This document shows positions 34,916 to 44,352 of a DNA stretch of 64,000 nt, one piece after another. Numbering within the stretch: the stretch's first letter is position 1; the number at the start of each line of letters is the position of its first letter. Below the pieces are notes generated by a model. The model was not told the DNA's origin and searched no databases. It worked only from the letters and a program-made list of their open reading frames with translations. The stretch covers positions 1-64,000 of the forward strand of contig DATJED010000010.1 in the NCBI GenBank assembly GCA_035496935.1, in the 5' to 3' direction. A program made the position numbers and the translations under genes. This DNA is from Pseudopedobacter sp035496935 (GTDB lineage: Bacteria; Bacteroidota; Bacteroidia; Sphingobacteriales; Sphingobacteriaceae).

Positions 34916-36409
34916 TCAACGAATTCTTTTAACATACCCTAACCATTGCTTGTAATGCTCGGTCAATGTTTCTTGCGGAGTATAACTTTTAAAAACGGTT
35001 CTTATAGATTTTATACTATCCATATCTTGATAAATGCCTACTGTTAAACCCGCCAATAAACCAGCGCCAAGTGCGGAAACATCTGGTGTGTTGCCTTTGT
35101 TTAGCTGGCATTCTAAAGTATCGGCAATAAGTTGCATTAAAAACTCGTTTTGTGTCATTCCGCCATTTACCATTAATGCTGATAGGCTAGTGCCACTATC
35201 TCCTTCCATTGCTAAAATCACATCTTTTAATTGGTAAGCTACCGATTCTAAAGCCGCTCTCACGATATGGTTTTTATTGCTGTTAAAGTTTAAGCCTACT
35301 ATTTCTGCTTTGCGTTCCATGTCCCAATGTGGTGCACCTAATCCGCTAAAAGCGGGAATTAGATAAACTCCATTATTATCCGAAACCTGTTGCGCCATGG
35401 CTTCTGTTTCGATGCTGTTTTTAAACAAACCTAACTCGTTTTTGAGCCATTCTACCGTAGCGCCGCAAGAAACAATTAAGCCCTCTAAAGCATAATCAAC
35501 TCTATCTTTCGCACTCCAGCAAACCGTAGTTACCATTCCGTTTTTAGATGGAGTTGGCTTTTCTCCGATATTCATTAAAACAGAACAACCTGTTCCTAAA
35601 GTAGCTTTCGCTGTACCGGGAGTAAAGCAGCCTTCGCCGAAAGCCGCGGCATGTGAATCGCCAATCATTGCCGAAATTTTTAGCGGTTTATCAAATAATT
35701 GATTGATGGTTGATTCACCAAATTCTGATGACGAAGCTTGAATTTCTGGCAAATTTAGTTTCGATAATCCAAGAGCATGTAAAATATCTTTGTCCCAAGT
35801 TAAGGTTTGCAGGTTGAAAAACAGCGTTCTTGAAGCATTGGTGTGATCTGTTAAATACTGCTTTCCGTCGGTTAATTTATAAAGTAACCAAGTATCAATT
35901 GTACCAAAGTAGGCTTCTCCATTATCAATTCCTGATTTTACTTTAGCATCGTTCTGGTAAAGCCATATTAATTTAGTTGCAGAAAAATACGGATCAATAA
36001 TTAAACCCGTACGTTCTTTAATCAAAGGTTCTAATCCATCAGTTTTAAGCTGATTACAAATTTCTATTGATCTTTTACACTGCCAAACAACAGCATTATA
36101 TAGCGGTTTGCCCGATTTGTCCCAAACTACAAAAGTCTCTCGCTGGTTGCTGATGCCACAGGTAACGATGTCATTTTTGTTTCCTCCGCTTTTTTCAAAT
36201 TGTTGCAAACAGGAGTTAACGGACCTTAAAACATTTTCAAAAATATCCTCTGGATTTTGCTCTACAAAACCATTCTCTGCGTAATGGGTTTTTAGCGGGT
36301 CTGTTGCTTTGGCCAAAACATTTGCATTGGCATCAAAAATCAAACTTTTAGTACTACTTGTGCCTTGGTCGATACTTAATATGTATTTTTTTGCAGGGCT
36401 ATTAATCAT
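34916..36409 (-). CDS. FGGY-family carbohydrate kinase (glycerol-kinase-like)
   Basis: A 497-residue cytoplasmic kinase starting at ATG 36409 (MINSPAKKYILSIDQGTSSTK); the upstream TTG at 36430 adds little. FGGY N-domain (DQGTSSTKSLIFDANAN, CGISNQRETFVVW, WQCKRS) and C-domain (GTGCSVLMNIG, GGMTQNEFLMQLIADTLE) are present. It resembles glycerol kinase in sequence, but the context differs: no glycerol facilitator or dehydrogenase is near. It overlaps the sugar permease gene by 8 bp (ATGATTAA), so it is translationally coupled to it. Together with a split transketolase and an isomerase it more likely phosphorylates a ketopentose (D-apulose or D-ribulose). Confidence 0.85.
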   Translation of the reverse strand: MINSPAKKYILSIDQGTSSTKSLIFDANANVLAKATDPLKTHYAENGFVEQNPEDIFENVLRSVNSCLQQFEKSGGNKNDIVTCGISNQRETFVVWDKSGKPLYNAVVWQCKRSIEICNQLKTDGLEPLIKERTGLIIDPYFSATKLIWLYQNDAKVKSGIDNGEAYFGTIDTWLLYKLTDGKQYLTDHTNASRTLFFNLQTLTWDKDILHALGLSKLNLPEIQASSSEFGESTINQLFDKPLKISAMIGDSHAAAFGEGCFTPGTAKATLGTGCSVLMNIGEKPTPSKNGMVTTVCWSAKDRVDYALEGLIVSCGATVEWLKNELGLFKNSIETEAMAQQVSDNNGVYLIPAFSGLGAPHWDMERKAEIVGLNFNSNKNHIVRAALESVAYQLKDVILAMEGDSGTSLSALMVNGGMTQNEFLMQLIADTLECQLNKGNTPDVSALGAGLLAGLTVGIYQDMDSIKSIRTVFKSYTPQETLTEHYKQWLGYVKRIR

Positions 36410-37376
36410 TTTTTGAATTTGCTTTATCAATTATTACCGCCAATAAAATTACACCACCTTTAACCACTTGCTGCCAAAATGGGGAAACATTTAAAAGTAC
36501 CAAACCATTGTTTAGCACACCAATAATAATTGCGCCTAAAACCGTTCCCATGATGGTACCGCGTCCGCCAGAAAGCGATGTGCCACCGATTACTACAGCC
36601 GCAATTGAATCTAGTTCGTAACCCAAACCTGCATTTGGCTGTGCCGAATCTAACCTAGCAGTTACCATTATCCCGCCAACGGCTGCCAACGCTCCACCAA
36701 TACCATAAACAATCAGTTTAACTTTATTGATATTGATGCCCGATAACTTTGCGGCGTTTTCATTGCCACCGGTGGCGTAAATGTATCGGCCCAATGCGGT
36801 TTTTTGCATCAAAATTACCGCAGCAATAACTACAATTCCAGAAATCCAAACAGGTAAAGGAATGCCCAAAAACCATCCTATTCCTATAAAGTCAAAATTT
36901 GTCCCTAGGCTCGAAATAGGGAAACCCTTAGTCCACAACATGGTTAAGCCACGGGCTATGGTGAACATTGCCAAAGTTGCCACAAACGGCGGAACTTTGA
37001 ATTTAGTAATTGTCCAGCCGTTAAATAATCCCATTAAAGTGCCCACAAAAAGCCCGATAACAATTGCGCCCAGCACTGTAAAACCTATAAAAAGATCGTT
37101 TGCCGGTAACTCGACACCATACTTTAACAATCCTGCAGTAACCGCTCCAGCCAACGCCAATACTGAACCAACTGAAAGGTCGATACCAGCGGTCAAAACA
37201 ATTAAAGTCATCCCTACGGAAATGCAAATGTTAACGGAGATTTGGCGCATTACATTCCAAGTATTGTCTACCGCTAAAAATTTATCAGACATCAACGCAA
37301 TGCCAACGCAAAGTAATATCAGCGCAATAAGCGACTGAAATTTAACGAGTTGATGTTTATAAGATGCTATATTCAT
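36402..37376 (-). CDS. sugar ABC transporter permease (RbsC-like)
   Basis: A 324-residue integral membrane protein starting at ATG 37376 (MNIASYKHQLV); a TTG three codons upstream is unlikely. Family motifs include GIDLSVGSVLALAG, GWTITKFKVPPFVATLAMFT, IYATGGNENAAKLSGI and IGGTSLSGGRGTIMGT. It forms the channel of a ribose/pentose-type importer with the RbsA-like ATPase at 37726 and the binding protein at 39859. A 350 bp repeat-containing gap separates it from the ATPase gene. Confidence 0.95.
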   Translation of the reverse strand: MNIASYKHQLVKFQSLIALILLCVGIALMSDKFLAVDNTWNVMRQISVNICISVGMTLIVLTAGIDLSVGSVLALAGAVTAGLLKYGVELPANDLFIGFTVLGAIVIGLFVGTLMGLFNGWTITKFKVPPFVATLAMFTIARGLTMLWTKGFPISSLGTNFDFIGIGWFLGIPLPVWISGIVVIAAVILMQKTALGRYIYATGGNENAAKLSGININKVKLIVYGIGGALAAVGGIMVTARLDSAQPNAGLGYELDSIAAVVIGGTSLSGGRGTIMGTVLGAIIIGVLNNGLVLLNVSPFWQQVVKGGVILLAVIIDKANSKND

Positions 37377-37725
37377 GATTTTCAATTGCTGTCTATATTA
37401 AATTTTCTAATAATGTGGGTTTCGAGTTCTAATTAATGCAAATTCCGCCCTTTAATGCCTTTTCAGCACAGGCTTTCTTGCCCTCATGCCGGGCAATGGC
37501 AGGTACTTTTTGCCGAAAAAAGTACCCAAAAACTCTCGACTACGCCCTTTGCTATAATAGGTAGTGCTTTCACTTTCTTCACCTGTACCGCAAAGTTCTG
37601 ATGTCGAAAAAGAGGTCAACATTGGTCTATGCTTGGGCTGGATTGAACGAGATACGACCGTAATTTCTATTATTCTAAACATATCGTCTATACTCTGCTG
37701 TCAGTCAAAATTAAATTCACTTATG
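37377..37725. repeat. dispersed intergenic repeat, copy A (between permease and ATPase genes)
   Basis: No gene is seen in these 349 bp. From about 37453 to 37645 the sequence matches 42803-43040. Shared blocks are AATGCCTTTTCAGCA, CCTCATGCCGGGCAATGGCA, AACTCTCGACTACGCCCTTT, GTACCGCAAAGTTCTGATGT and GCTTGGGCTGGATT. Inside lie TTGCCC/GGGCAA and GGTACTTTTT-gccg-AAAAAGTACC (37502-37526) hairpins. It interrupts the importer operon, so the kinase and permease may be weaker or separately transcribed. Confidence 0.8.
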
Positions 37726-39210
37726 TTAAATATTATCCGCAATGGCGGCTTTTAAAATGCTGTCTTCGGTAGCGTTTAAGGTTTCAAATTCTGCGGTAAT
37801 CCGTCCATCGGCCATTACCAACACACGGTCTGAAATGGCTAAAATCTCGGGTAGCTCAGAGGAAACCATAATAATTCCCAAACCGGAAGTGGCCAGTTCA
37901 TCAATCAATTTATAAATCTCCATTTTTGCGTTGATGTCAATTCCACGGGTGGGTTCATCCAACATTAAAACTTTTGGGGAAGTAGCAATACATTTGGCAA
38001 TTACCACCTTTTGTTGGTTGCCTCCGCTCAGGTTTTTAACCAACTGTTTTTCTGATGTAGTTTTGATTTTTAACGAAGAAATGTATTGCTTTGATAATTC
38101 CACATCTGCTTTATTATCCAAAAAACCGAAGGCGTTTTCAATTTGATTTAAGCAACTTAAAGAAATATTGGTTTTAACATCTAAACCTAAAACCAAACCG
38201 TGTTTCTTTCTGTCTTCGGATACCAAAGCAATTCCCGCTTTTATGGCGTTGGCGGTAGATTTAAAATTAACCTCTTTTTGGTTCAGAAGAACAGTACCTT
38301 GGGTAGCTTTATGTTCGCCCATTAAGCTTTCCATCAGCTCTGTACGTCCGGCGCCCATTAAGCCAAAAATCCCTAAAACTTCTCCTTTCCGCAGTTCAAA
38401 AGATATGTTGTTGAGTGTTTTATGTAAGCATAAATCCTGCACTTTTAACAAAACGTCTTTGTCTGTTAATGTTTTAAGGTTACGGCTATTGTCAACATCG
38501 CGGCCAACCATTTTACGGATTAAGCTGTCGTAAGTCATATCGGTCATGTTGCCGCTTTCAATGGTTTTGCCGTCCCTTAACACGGTATAGCAATCTGCTA
38601 TTTTAAAAAGTTCTTTTAGCTTGTGCGATATATATACGATGGCCTTATTCTCGGATTTCAGCTCCTCAATAATTCCATACAACACTTCCACTTCGTTTTC
38701 GCTGATGGCCGAAGTTGGTTCGTCCATAATTATTACCTCGGCATCGTAAAGTAAGGCTTTTGCAATTTCAACCACTTGTTGCTGGCCAACTTTCAAATCA
38801 GAAACCTGCATTTGCGGATCAACATTTAACTTTAATTTTTTCAATAGTTCCGAAGCTCTTTTTGCCATCGCTTTTTTATCCAAAATGCCCCAACTATCCA
38901 CGATTTCTCTGCCCAAAAAAAGATTTTCGGTAATTGTTAGATAGGGGATAAGGTTAAGTTCCTGATGGATAATGGCAATGCCAGCCTGTTGCGCCTCGCG
39001 GGTGTTTTTGAACTTTACGGTTTCACCTTTATAAATTAAATCGCCTTCGTAATCACTATAAATGCCCGAAAGAATTTTCATTAATGTAGATTTTCCCGCC
39101 CCGTTTTCGCCGATGATGGCCGTAACTTTACCCGCAGCCAATTGCAAACTTACATTGCTTAAAGCGCTAATCCCGGCAAACTTTTTAGTGATTTGAACAG
39201 CTTCTAACAT
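37726..39210 (-). CDS. sugar ABC transporter ATP-binding protein (RbsA-like)
   Basis: A 494-residue double-cassette ATPase. The first domain has Walker A GENGAGKSTLMKIL, signature DLKVGQQQVVEIAKAL and Walker B VIIMDEPTSAI. The second has the degenerate Walker A typical of RbsA (GLMGAGRTELMESL), signature NLSGGNQQKVVIAKCI and MLDEPTRGID. It powers import of a pentose-type sugar through the RbsC-like permease. Its start is 1 bp after the DUF2291 gene stop, so the two are co-translated. Confidence 0.95.
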   Translation of the reverse strand: MLEAVQITKKFAGISALSNVSLQLAAGKVTAIIGENGAGKSTLMKILSGIYSDYEGDLIYKGETVKFKNTREAQQAGIAIIHQELNLIPYLTITENLFLGREIVDSWGILDKKAMAKRASELLKKLKLNVDPQMQVSDLKVGQQQVVEIAKALLYDAEVIIMDEPTSAISENEVEVLYGIIEELKSENKAIVYISHKLKELFKIADCYTVLRDGKTIESGNMTDMTYDSLIRKMVGRDVDNSRNLKTLTDKDVLLKVQDLCLHKTLNNISFELRKGEVLGIFGLMGAGRTELMESLMGEHKATQGTVLLNQKEVNFKSTANAIKAGIALVSEDRKKHGLVLGLDVKTNISLSCLNQIENAFGFLDNKADVELSKQYISSLKIKTTSEKQLVKNLSGGNQQKVVIAKCIATSPKVLMLDEPTRGIDINAKMEIYKLIDELATSGLGIIMVSSELPEILAISDRVLVMADGRITAEFETLNATEDSILKAAIADNI

Positions 39211-39211
39211 A

Positions 39212-39835
39212 TTATTGAACAGCTATTTTAACGGGTACAATTTCTATGTTCTTTAAGTTGATGTGTTCCTGATTCAGTTCAAAAGCACCGATAAACGTAA
39301 CTTTATCGCCTAATTTAACTTTGCCTTTAAACGGTGGAAGCACTTTTTGCCGAACCAGCTTATTGATTTCTGCCGATACGTTATTTAAATCGGCGCTATT
39401 GGTAAAATCCTCTACCTTTATAATACCCGAAGCATCGCGTAAAGCATTGCCGAAAATAAACTCGGTAGCAACCGTAAACCTTTGTTTACCGGCAGTAAGC
39501 AAAATAATTTCATTGTCGGATATTGAGTTGACCGTACCTGCGCCTTTGGTCATAAAAAACTTAACGTTACCAATAGCCATCGCATTTGAATAAAGTTTAA
39601 ACGCCTTTTTAGGTTCAGCTTTTAAAAGGCTCATCAAGGTGTCAACATCTGGAACTTTATTAAACAGCGCAGGCAATTCTTTGTTCAGATAGTCTTCGGC
39701 ATACTTTGTAGCATCAAAGTTTTTGGCCTCGTCTTCTGCTTTTAGCTGGCTTAACGATTTAAAATAAACCGAATTATACGCAACGAAACCAATTAGCAGA
39801 AAGATAACAGAGTATTTTATGATTTTTTTTGTCAT
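39212..39835 (-). CDS. DUF2291 family protein linked to a sugar ABC importer
   Basis: A 207-residue protein with one N-terminal hydrophobic segment (about 7-25) and then a periplasmic alpha/beta body. The pattern (FDATKYAEDYLNKELPALF, then KAFKLYSNAMAIGNVKFF, QRFTVATEFIFGNALRDASG, FINA-like ENINKLV) fits DUF2291, which is found beside Rbs-type importers. Its role is unknown; an accessory membrane-anchored partner of the binding protein is one possibility. It sits between the binding protein and ATPase genes. Confidence 0.75.
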   Translation of the reverse strand: MTKKIIKYSVIFLLIGFVAYNSVYFKSLSQLKAEDEAKNFDATKYAEDYLNKELPALFNKVPDVDTLMSLLKAEPKKAFKLYSNAMAIGNVKFFMTKGAGTVNSISDNEIILLTAGKQRFTVATEFIFGNALRDASGIIKVEDFTNSADLNNVSAEINKLVRQKVLPPFKGKVKLGDKVTFIGAFELNQEHINLKNIEIVPVKIAVQ

Positions 39836-39858
39836 GATTTTTTATATCATCAATACGA

Positions 39859-40812
39859 TTAATTTTTTTTGCCGTAGGCTATGTAATTGTCGATATTTTC
39901 TTTGGTGACCACTTCAACACCAATCTGTATTTTTTTTGGAAAATCGCGTTTTCCGTTAAAATAATCAACAGCATATTCCACAGCGGTTTGTGCCATTACT
40001 TTTGGGAACTGCATGGCCGTTGCTAAAATTTTTCCATCCTTAATCCCATCAATTGCATCGCCTGCGCCATCAAAACCCACCACTTTTACTTGATCGGCTT
40101 TGCCAGCTGAGACCAACGCTTGATAAGCGCCCATTGCCATTGCATCGTTTCCACAAAAAACCGCTACAATATCTGGATGCGCCTGTAAAATAGATTCCAT
40201 CACTTCCAAGCCTTTGTTCCTGTCAAAATCGGCACTTTGCTGCGCTACCATTTTTAAACCCGGATAGTAATCCACCACGCTGTGGAAACCTTTGGACCTT
40301 GCCCAGGTATTGTTATCTGCAACAATGCCCAGCAGTTCCACATAATTGCCTTTAGCGTTGGTGGTTTTAACAAAATATTTTCCTAAATCCACACAGCCCG
40401 AATAGCTATCTGATAGTATCTGCGAAGTAGCATCATCGGTAGAATTTACTTCCCTATCCATACAGAAAACGGGTATTCCGGCATTTTTTGCTTTTAGAAC
40501 ATTGGCGACAGAACCTTCGGAATCGGTAGGGTTTAATAAGATTGCGCCATAGCCAGATGATATTGCGTTCTCAAAGTTGTCTGCTTCAATAGCGGTATTG
40601 TTCTGCGAATCAAAGATTTTAGATTCGTAACCCATTAATTTTGCGTGTTCGGCAGCGCTTTGTGCCAAAAACACAAACCAAGAGTTGTTTAAACTGGATA
40701 CGATGATGGCAATTTTTTTACTATCGCTATTGGAGCGGTTTTTACAGCTTGGACTGAGAGCTACCAGCAGAACTAAAAACAGTGTTACACCGTATTTATG
40801 TACAGATTTCAT
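39859..40812 (-). CDS. sugar ABC transporter substrate-binding lipoprotein (RbsB-like)
   Basis: A 317-residue periplasmic binding protein with a lipoprotein-type leader (ALSPSCKN, Cys at about 23). It belongs to the LacI/RbsB-type fold (peripla_BP_4): KKIAIIVSSLNNSWFVFLAQ, ILLNPTDSEGSV, IPVFCMDREVN, FCGNDAMAMGAYQAL and VVGFDGAGDAIDGIKDG. It binds a pentose-sized sugar and delivers it to the RbsA/RbsC-like transporter. The family cannot be assigned to ribose, apiose or arabinose by eye. Confidence 0.95.
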   Translation of the reverse strand: MKSVHKYGVTLFLVLLVALSPSCKNRSNSDSKKIAIIVSSLNNSWFVFLAQSAAEHAKLMGYESKIFDSQNNTAIEADNFENAISSGYGAILLNPTDSEGSVANVLKAKNAGIPVFCMDREVNSTDDATSQILSDSYSGCVDLGKYFVKTTNAKGNYVELLGIVADNNTWARSKGFHSVVDYYPGLKMVAQQSADFDRNKGLEVMESILQAHPDIVAVFCGNDAMAMGAYQALVSAGKADQVKVVGFDGAGDAIDGIKDGKILATAMQFPKVMAQTAVEYAVDYFNGKRDFPKKIQIGVEVVTKENIDNYIAYGKKN

Positions 40813-40966
40813 TTAATTTGGTTTATATCATTTAGCAATGTATCAAACACGCTAAATGTGGTTTTAAAATTATTTCGTCTCTAACTCAATATTCTCCCCA
40901 GAATTGAGTTTTAATAATTGCTAATTGACCACTTATTTTTGAGACCTCTCGTTCCTCGAGGTGACG

Positions 40967-41941
40967 TCAAGCTGATTGGGTCAACATTTCTTTAGCAGTT
41001 TCCGCAATTCCATCGGCATTTAAACCGTAATGGTTAAATATTTCTACCTGCGAACCTGTTACGGTATATTCATCAGGAATACCCATAATTTTAAACGGTT
41101 TTTGATAGCCGTTTTGCAACAGTAAGGATGCGCAAGCTTCGCCTAAACCGCCGTTTACCATGTGTTCTTCTATAGTAATTATGGCTTGCGTTTTTCCTGC
41201 CAAATCCAAAACCAGCTTGCTGTCCAAGGGTTTTATGGTGTGCATACTTACCACGGTTGCACTAATTCCAAACGCTTTTTCCAGTTTTTGTGCAGCTTGT
41301 AAAGCGGGATAAACCAGTTCACCGGTTGCTATAATGGCTATATCTTCTCCCTGTTTAATCACTCTGCCCTTGCCTAATTCAAATTTAATATTTGCATCTT
41401 CTGTAAGCAAAGGCATCGGTTTTTTACCGATACGGATGTAAAGCGGTTTGTTATAGTTAACCGCCATTTTAACCAGTTCGGCGGTTTCAAAATTATCTGC
41501 CGGGGCAACAATTGAGATGTTGTTAACCGCCCTCATTACCGCAAAATCGTGTAAACTGTGATGGGTTGTCCCTAAAGCTCCATAGCTTACGCCTGCACTA
41601 ATCCCAATCAGTTTCACCGGATTATCAGAATAAGCGACGTCGTTTTTAATCTGCTCAAAAGCTCTCGCACTTAAAAAACAAGCTGGCGAAACTGCGAAAG
41701 CTTTTTTACCTGCGCTGGCAAGCCCGGCCGCAACGCCAACTAAGTTTTGTTCGGCGATGCCAACTTCCACAATTTGCTTTGGCAGAGTTTGTCCGTATTT
41801 TACCAACTTGCCCGAACCTCTGGAATCACTGGTAACGGCAACAATATCTTTGTCTTTTAAAGCCAACTCCAAAAGAACGCTTGCAAATACGTCCTGATTG
41901 GGTTTGGCATTTTCTTTAATATCTCTTAATAGCTCTTCCAC
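40967..41941 (-). CDS. transketolase-like protein, C-terminal subunit
   Basis: A 324-residue subunit holding the pyrimidine-binding and C-terminal domains of transketolase (VAVTSDSRGSGKLVKYG, EVGIAEQNLVGVAAGLASAGKKAF, TTHHSLHDFAVMRAV, IITIEEHMVNGGLGEA). It begins with a GTG 1 bp after the stop of the N-terminal subunit. Split transketolases are used in pentose branches, including apulose-4-phosphate transketolase. The product should transfer a C2 unit to an aldose phosphate. It is not the housekeeping full-length enzyme. Confidence 0.9.
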   Translation of the reverse strand: MEELLRDIKENAKPNQDVFASVLLELALKDKDIVAVTSDSRGSGKLVKYGQTLPKQIVEVGIAEQNLVGVAAGLASAGKKAFAVSPACFLSARAFEQIKNDVAYSDNPVKLIGISAGVSYGALGTTHHSLHDFAVMRAVNNISIVAPADNFETAELVKMAVNYNKPLYIRIGKKPMPLLTEDANIKFELGKGRVIKQGEDIAIIATGELVYPALQAAQKLEKAFGISATVVSMHTIKPLDSKLVLDLAGKTQAIITIEEHMVNGGLGEACASLLLQNGYQKPFKIMGIPDEYTVTGSQVEIFNHYGLNADGIAETAKEMLTQSA

Positions 41942-41942
41942 A

Positions 41943-42791
41943 TTAAATAATTTCTAATTCTGTATTCAGTTCTGCAATAGCTTCTTGATATTGATGTTCA
42001 TCAGGAACACCGTGATGCCACTTAATGCTGTTTTCCATGAAACTTACGCCTTTGCCCTTAAGCGTATGCGCAATTATTAAACTTGGCTTGCCCTTCTCGA
42101 AAGGTAAAGCATCAAATATTTCTTTTAATGCCTGCACATCGTTTCCATCGACTTCTCTAACTGCCCAACCAAAATTCCTGAATTTTCCGTCTATCGGATC
42201 GGTATTACATACTTCGGCGTTAGTTCCGGTAATCTGTAATTTATTGTTATCAATGATGGCACAAAGGTTATCTAATTTATAGTGCGATGCGGTTAATGCG
42301 GCTTCCCAATTAGAGCCTTCCGGCAATTCACCATCGCCCATAAGGGTAAAAACCCGATAAGTTTTATCATCTAATTTAGCGGCAATCGCATTTCCAACAG
42401 CTATCGGCAAACCATGACCTAAAGCGCCTGTATTTTGTTCCACGCCGTTTACTTTTTTGGTGGGATGTCCGATATAATGCGACTGGTATTTGCACAAGGT
42501 TTCCAAATCAGATTCCGGGAAAAATCCCTGATCGGCCAAAGCCACAAACAAAGCTTCCACACAATGGCCTTTACTTTGGATATATCGATCTCTATCAGGC
42601 GAATTGAACGTTTGAGGCGATATATTTAAAACCTCATTGTACAACACATTTAAAATATCGATACATGAAAGGCTGCCGCCGGTATGCCCCGCTTTTGCCC
42701 CCACAATGTATTTGAGGATGCTTTTACGGTATTGTATTGATTTTTCTTTTAATTCTTTATCTGTCATTTCCTTTTTGTCCTCATTAAACAT
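41943..42791 (-). CDS. transketolase-like protein, N-terminal (ThDP) subunit
   Basis: A 282-residue subunit with the thiamine-diphosphate domain: AGHTGGSLSCIDILNVLYNE, DRDRYIQSKGHCVEALFVAL, and the ThDP signature GDGELPEGSNWEAAL ending in NNKLQITG. It forms a heterodimer with the C-terminal subunit encoded directly after it. In the pentose-module context it probably converts a ketopentose phosphate to glycolytic intermediates. The repeat copy B lies immediately upstream. Confidence 0.9.
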   Translation of the reverse strand: MFNEDKKEMTDKELKEKSIQYRKSILKYIVGAKAGHTGGSLSCIDILNVLYNEVLNISPQTFNSPDRDRYIQSKGHCVEALFVALADQGFFPESDLETLCKYQSHYIGHPTKKVNGVEQNTGALGHGLPIAVGNAIAAKLDDKTYRVFTLMGDGELPEGSNWEAALTASHYKLDNLCAIIDNNKLQITGTNAEVCNTDPIDGKFRNFGWAVREVDGNDVQALKEIFDALPFEKGKPSLIIAHTLKGKGVSFMENSIKWHHGVPDEHQYQEAIAELNTELEII

Positions 42792-42802
42792 GAATTTTTA
42801 CC

Positions 42803-43040
42803 TCTAATGCCTTTTCAGCAGCCCTCATGCCGGGCAATGGCATTTACTTTTTTCATTGTTCGTGTATTTTATATTAAGGCATTCAAGAGTGCTTCGCAAT
42901 TTTTTCCGCAAAAAAGTAAACAAAAAACTCTCGACTACGCCCTTTGCTACGAAAGGAAGTACTTTTACTTCCTTCATCTGTACCGCAAAGTTCTGATGTC
43001 GAAAAAAAGGTCAACATCTGTCTGTGCTTGGGGCTGGATT
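42803..43040. repeat. dispersed intergenic repeat, copy B
   Basis: This matches 37453-37645 but carries about 45-55 extra bases between the two arms of the main hairpin: TTTACTTTTTT at 42843-42853 and AAAAAAGTAAA near 42912. Compared with copy A the stem bases differ on both sides (TTTAC..GTAAA against GGTAC..GTACC), so pairing is kept. A second stem GGAAGTA/TACTTCC lies near 42954-42972. The copy sits between the transketolase and DUF1593 genes, all on the minus strand. Confidence 0.8.
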
Positions 43041-43062
43041 TAACGGAGAGCAAAGCTCACAA

Positions 43063-44352
43063 TTATCGCAACCAGCTCCAGCGCTTAGCCCAATCAAGCA
43101 GCACATCGTTTCTCCATTTCAAAACGGTTTTCCCTCCTTGCCAAATATCATCGTACAGTTCGGGATTAGGTCTATCGGTGTACCAATTTGAACTTAATTG
43201 ATAGTTATCGGGTCTGTCTTTTCCCGGCCAAATATTATCAACAAAAAAAGTTCCTTCCTGTACTTTAAAGCCCGGTATAGCCGAAGTTACTTTATAGGTT
43301 AACGTCTCGGTACGTTTTGGAGAATACCTTACCACATAATTTCCATCACCTTTATAAAATCCGTCCCATTTCTGCTCGCCAATTTCTGCTTGCACCGTCA
43401 TGGAGATACATGCAGAATCTCGGGGAACATCAATCACAGGACCTTTAAAATTAAATTCCAATACGGAAAACACCGTTACCGTATCCTGGATGGTGGTGTT
43501 GCGGTTAAAAATTATCCTCGGGCTTTCATTAAACTTGATGTAACTGCCACCCCAGTTTTCCCTCATCGGGTTGTTAGGATCGCCATCCATCATATAAAGC
43601 AACGAAGGGGTGTCGCCCATTTTGAGCTTGCCTTTATAACGATTGGCTTTGTAATCTTTTCCTAAAAAACCTGCTTCTTTGATGTAATTTTTGTAATAAT
43701 TTGCATTGCTCAAACTATCGGGAACATTGTCTGAGAAAAAACCATAGTACGATGAGTTAGACTCGATGAACCAAAGATTAGGAAAATTTTGTGCGATATA
43801 AGCATAGCTATTTGCGCTCCATTTCTTGTTTGGGCCACCTATCCAAAATACTTTGATGTTTTTTTGAATTGCAGGCTGATCATGTAGCGCCTGCGCTAAA
43901 TCATCAAGACCTCCCCAAACCAAAATCCATAAAGGTTTGTCGCTTTTCTTTTCTGCACATTTAATAATCCAATTGGATCCCTCTGTTGCTTCTGTATAGC
44001 CTTTGTAGGGCGCCGCCCCATGTTTTCCCTGTTTAGTTACCGAACGTAAATATTGGGGCGAAGCCAAACTTTTAACATGTTTTTTAAGTTTTGGGAGATC
44101 TTTTTCATAAAGATCAATTGTTCTAAGGATTTCCGCTTTGTTTCCGTCTCCGTAAGATGGAGAAGAAATCAGTCCCTCGATGTTGAACTGCTCATTATAC
44201 ATCAGTAAATGTATCATCGATTGATTATCGTCAGGATCAGTACCACCAATATCGGTACTTACAATAATCCGAGGTTTTACAGGCACTGGCTGTTGCGCCA
44301 ACAGCTGTCCCGAAGCAAAAACCAAAAACGAAAACAAAATCAGCTTATTCAT
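43063..44352 (-). CDS. DUF1593 exported protein (nucleoside-hydrolase-like fold)
   Basis: A 429-residue protein with a signal peptide (about 1-19, LLAQ). The N-terminal ~280 residues form a nucleoside-hydrolase-like domain with the metal-site pattern IIVSTDIGGTDPDDNQSM and LWILVWGGLDDLAQAL. The C-terminal region (about 320-400) is a beta-sandwich (DUF1593 C-terminal). Family members are poorly characterised. A nucleoside-hydrolase fold cleaving a pentofuranoside in the periplasm would suit its operon partners (isomerase, kinase, transketolase), but this is inference. It overlaps the upstream isomerase gene by 4 bp (ATGA). Confidence 0.8.
   Translation of the reverse strand: MNKLILFSFLVFASGQLLAQQPVPVKPRIIVSTDIGGTDPDDNQSMIHLLMYNEQFNIEGLISSPSYGDGNKAEILRTIDLYEKDLPKLKKHVKSLASPQYLRSVTKQGKHGAAPYKGYTEATEGSNWIIKCAEKKSDKPLWILVWGGLDDLAQALHDQPAIQKNIKVFWIGGPNKKWSANSYAYIAQNFPNLWFIESNSSYYGFFSDNVPDSLSNANYYKNYIKEAGFLGKDYKANRYKGKLKMGDTPSLLYMMDGDPNNPMRENWGGSYIKFNESPRIIFNRNTTIQDTVTVFSVLEFNFKGPVIDVPRDSACISMTVQAEIGEQKWDGFYKGDGNYVVRYSPKRTETLTYKVTSAIPGFKVQEGTFFVDNIWPGKDRPDNYQLSSNWYTDRPNPELYDDIWQGGKTVLKWRNDVLLDWAKRWSWLR

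Noticed and set aside
34916..36409. Annotation as glycerol kinase
   Set aside because: Sequence features are glycerol-kinase-like, but it is coupled to a pentose importer and a split transketolase, with no glycerol genes nearby; kept as FGGY kinase of unknown substrate.
40943..40962. ACCTC/GAGGT hairpin as terminator of the transketolase genes
   Set aside because: No T tract follows it on the relevant strand; it may be part of a repeat or a weak pause site.
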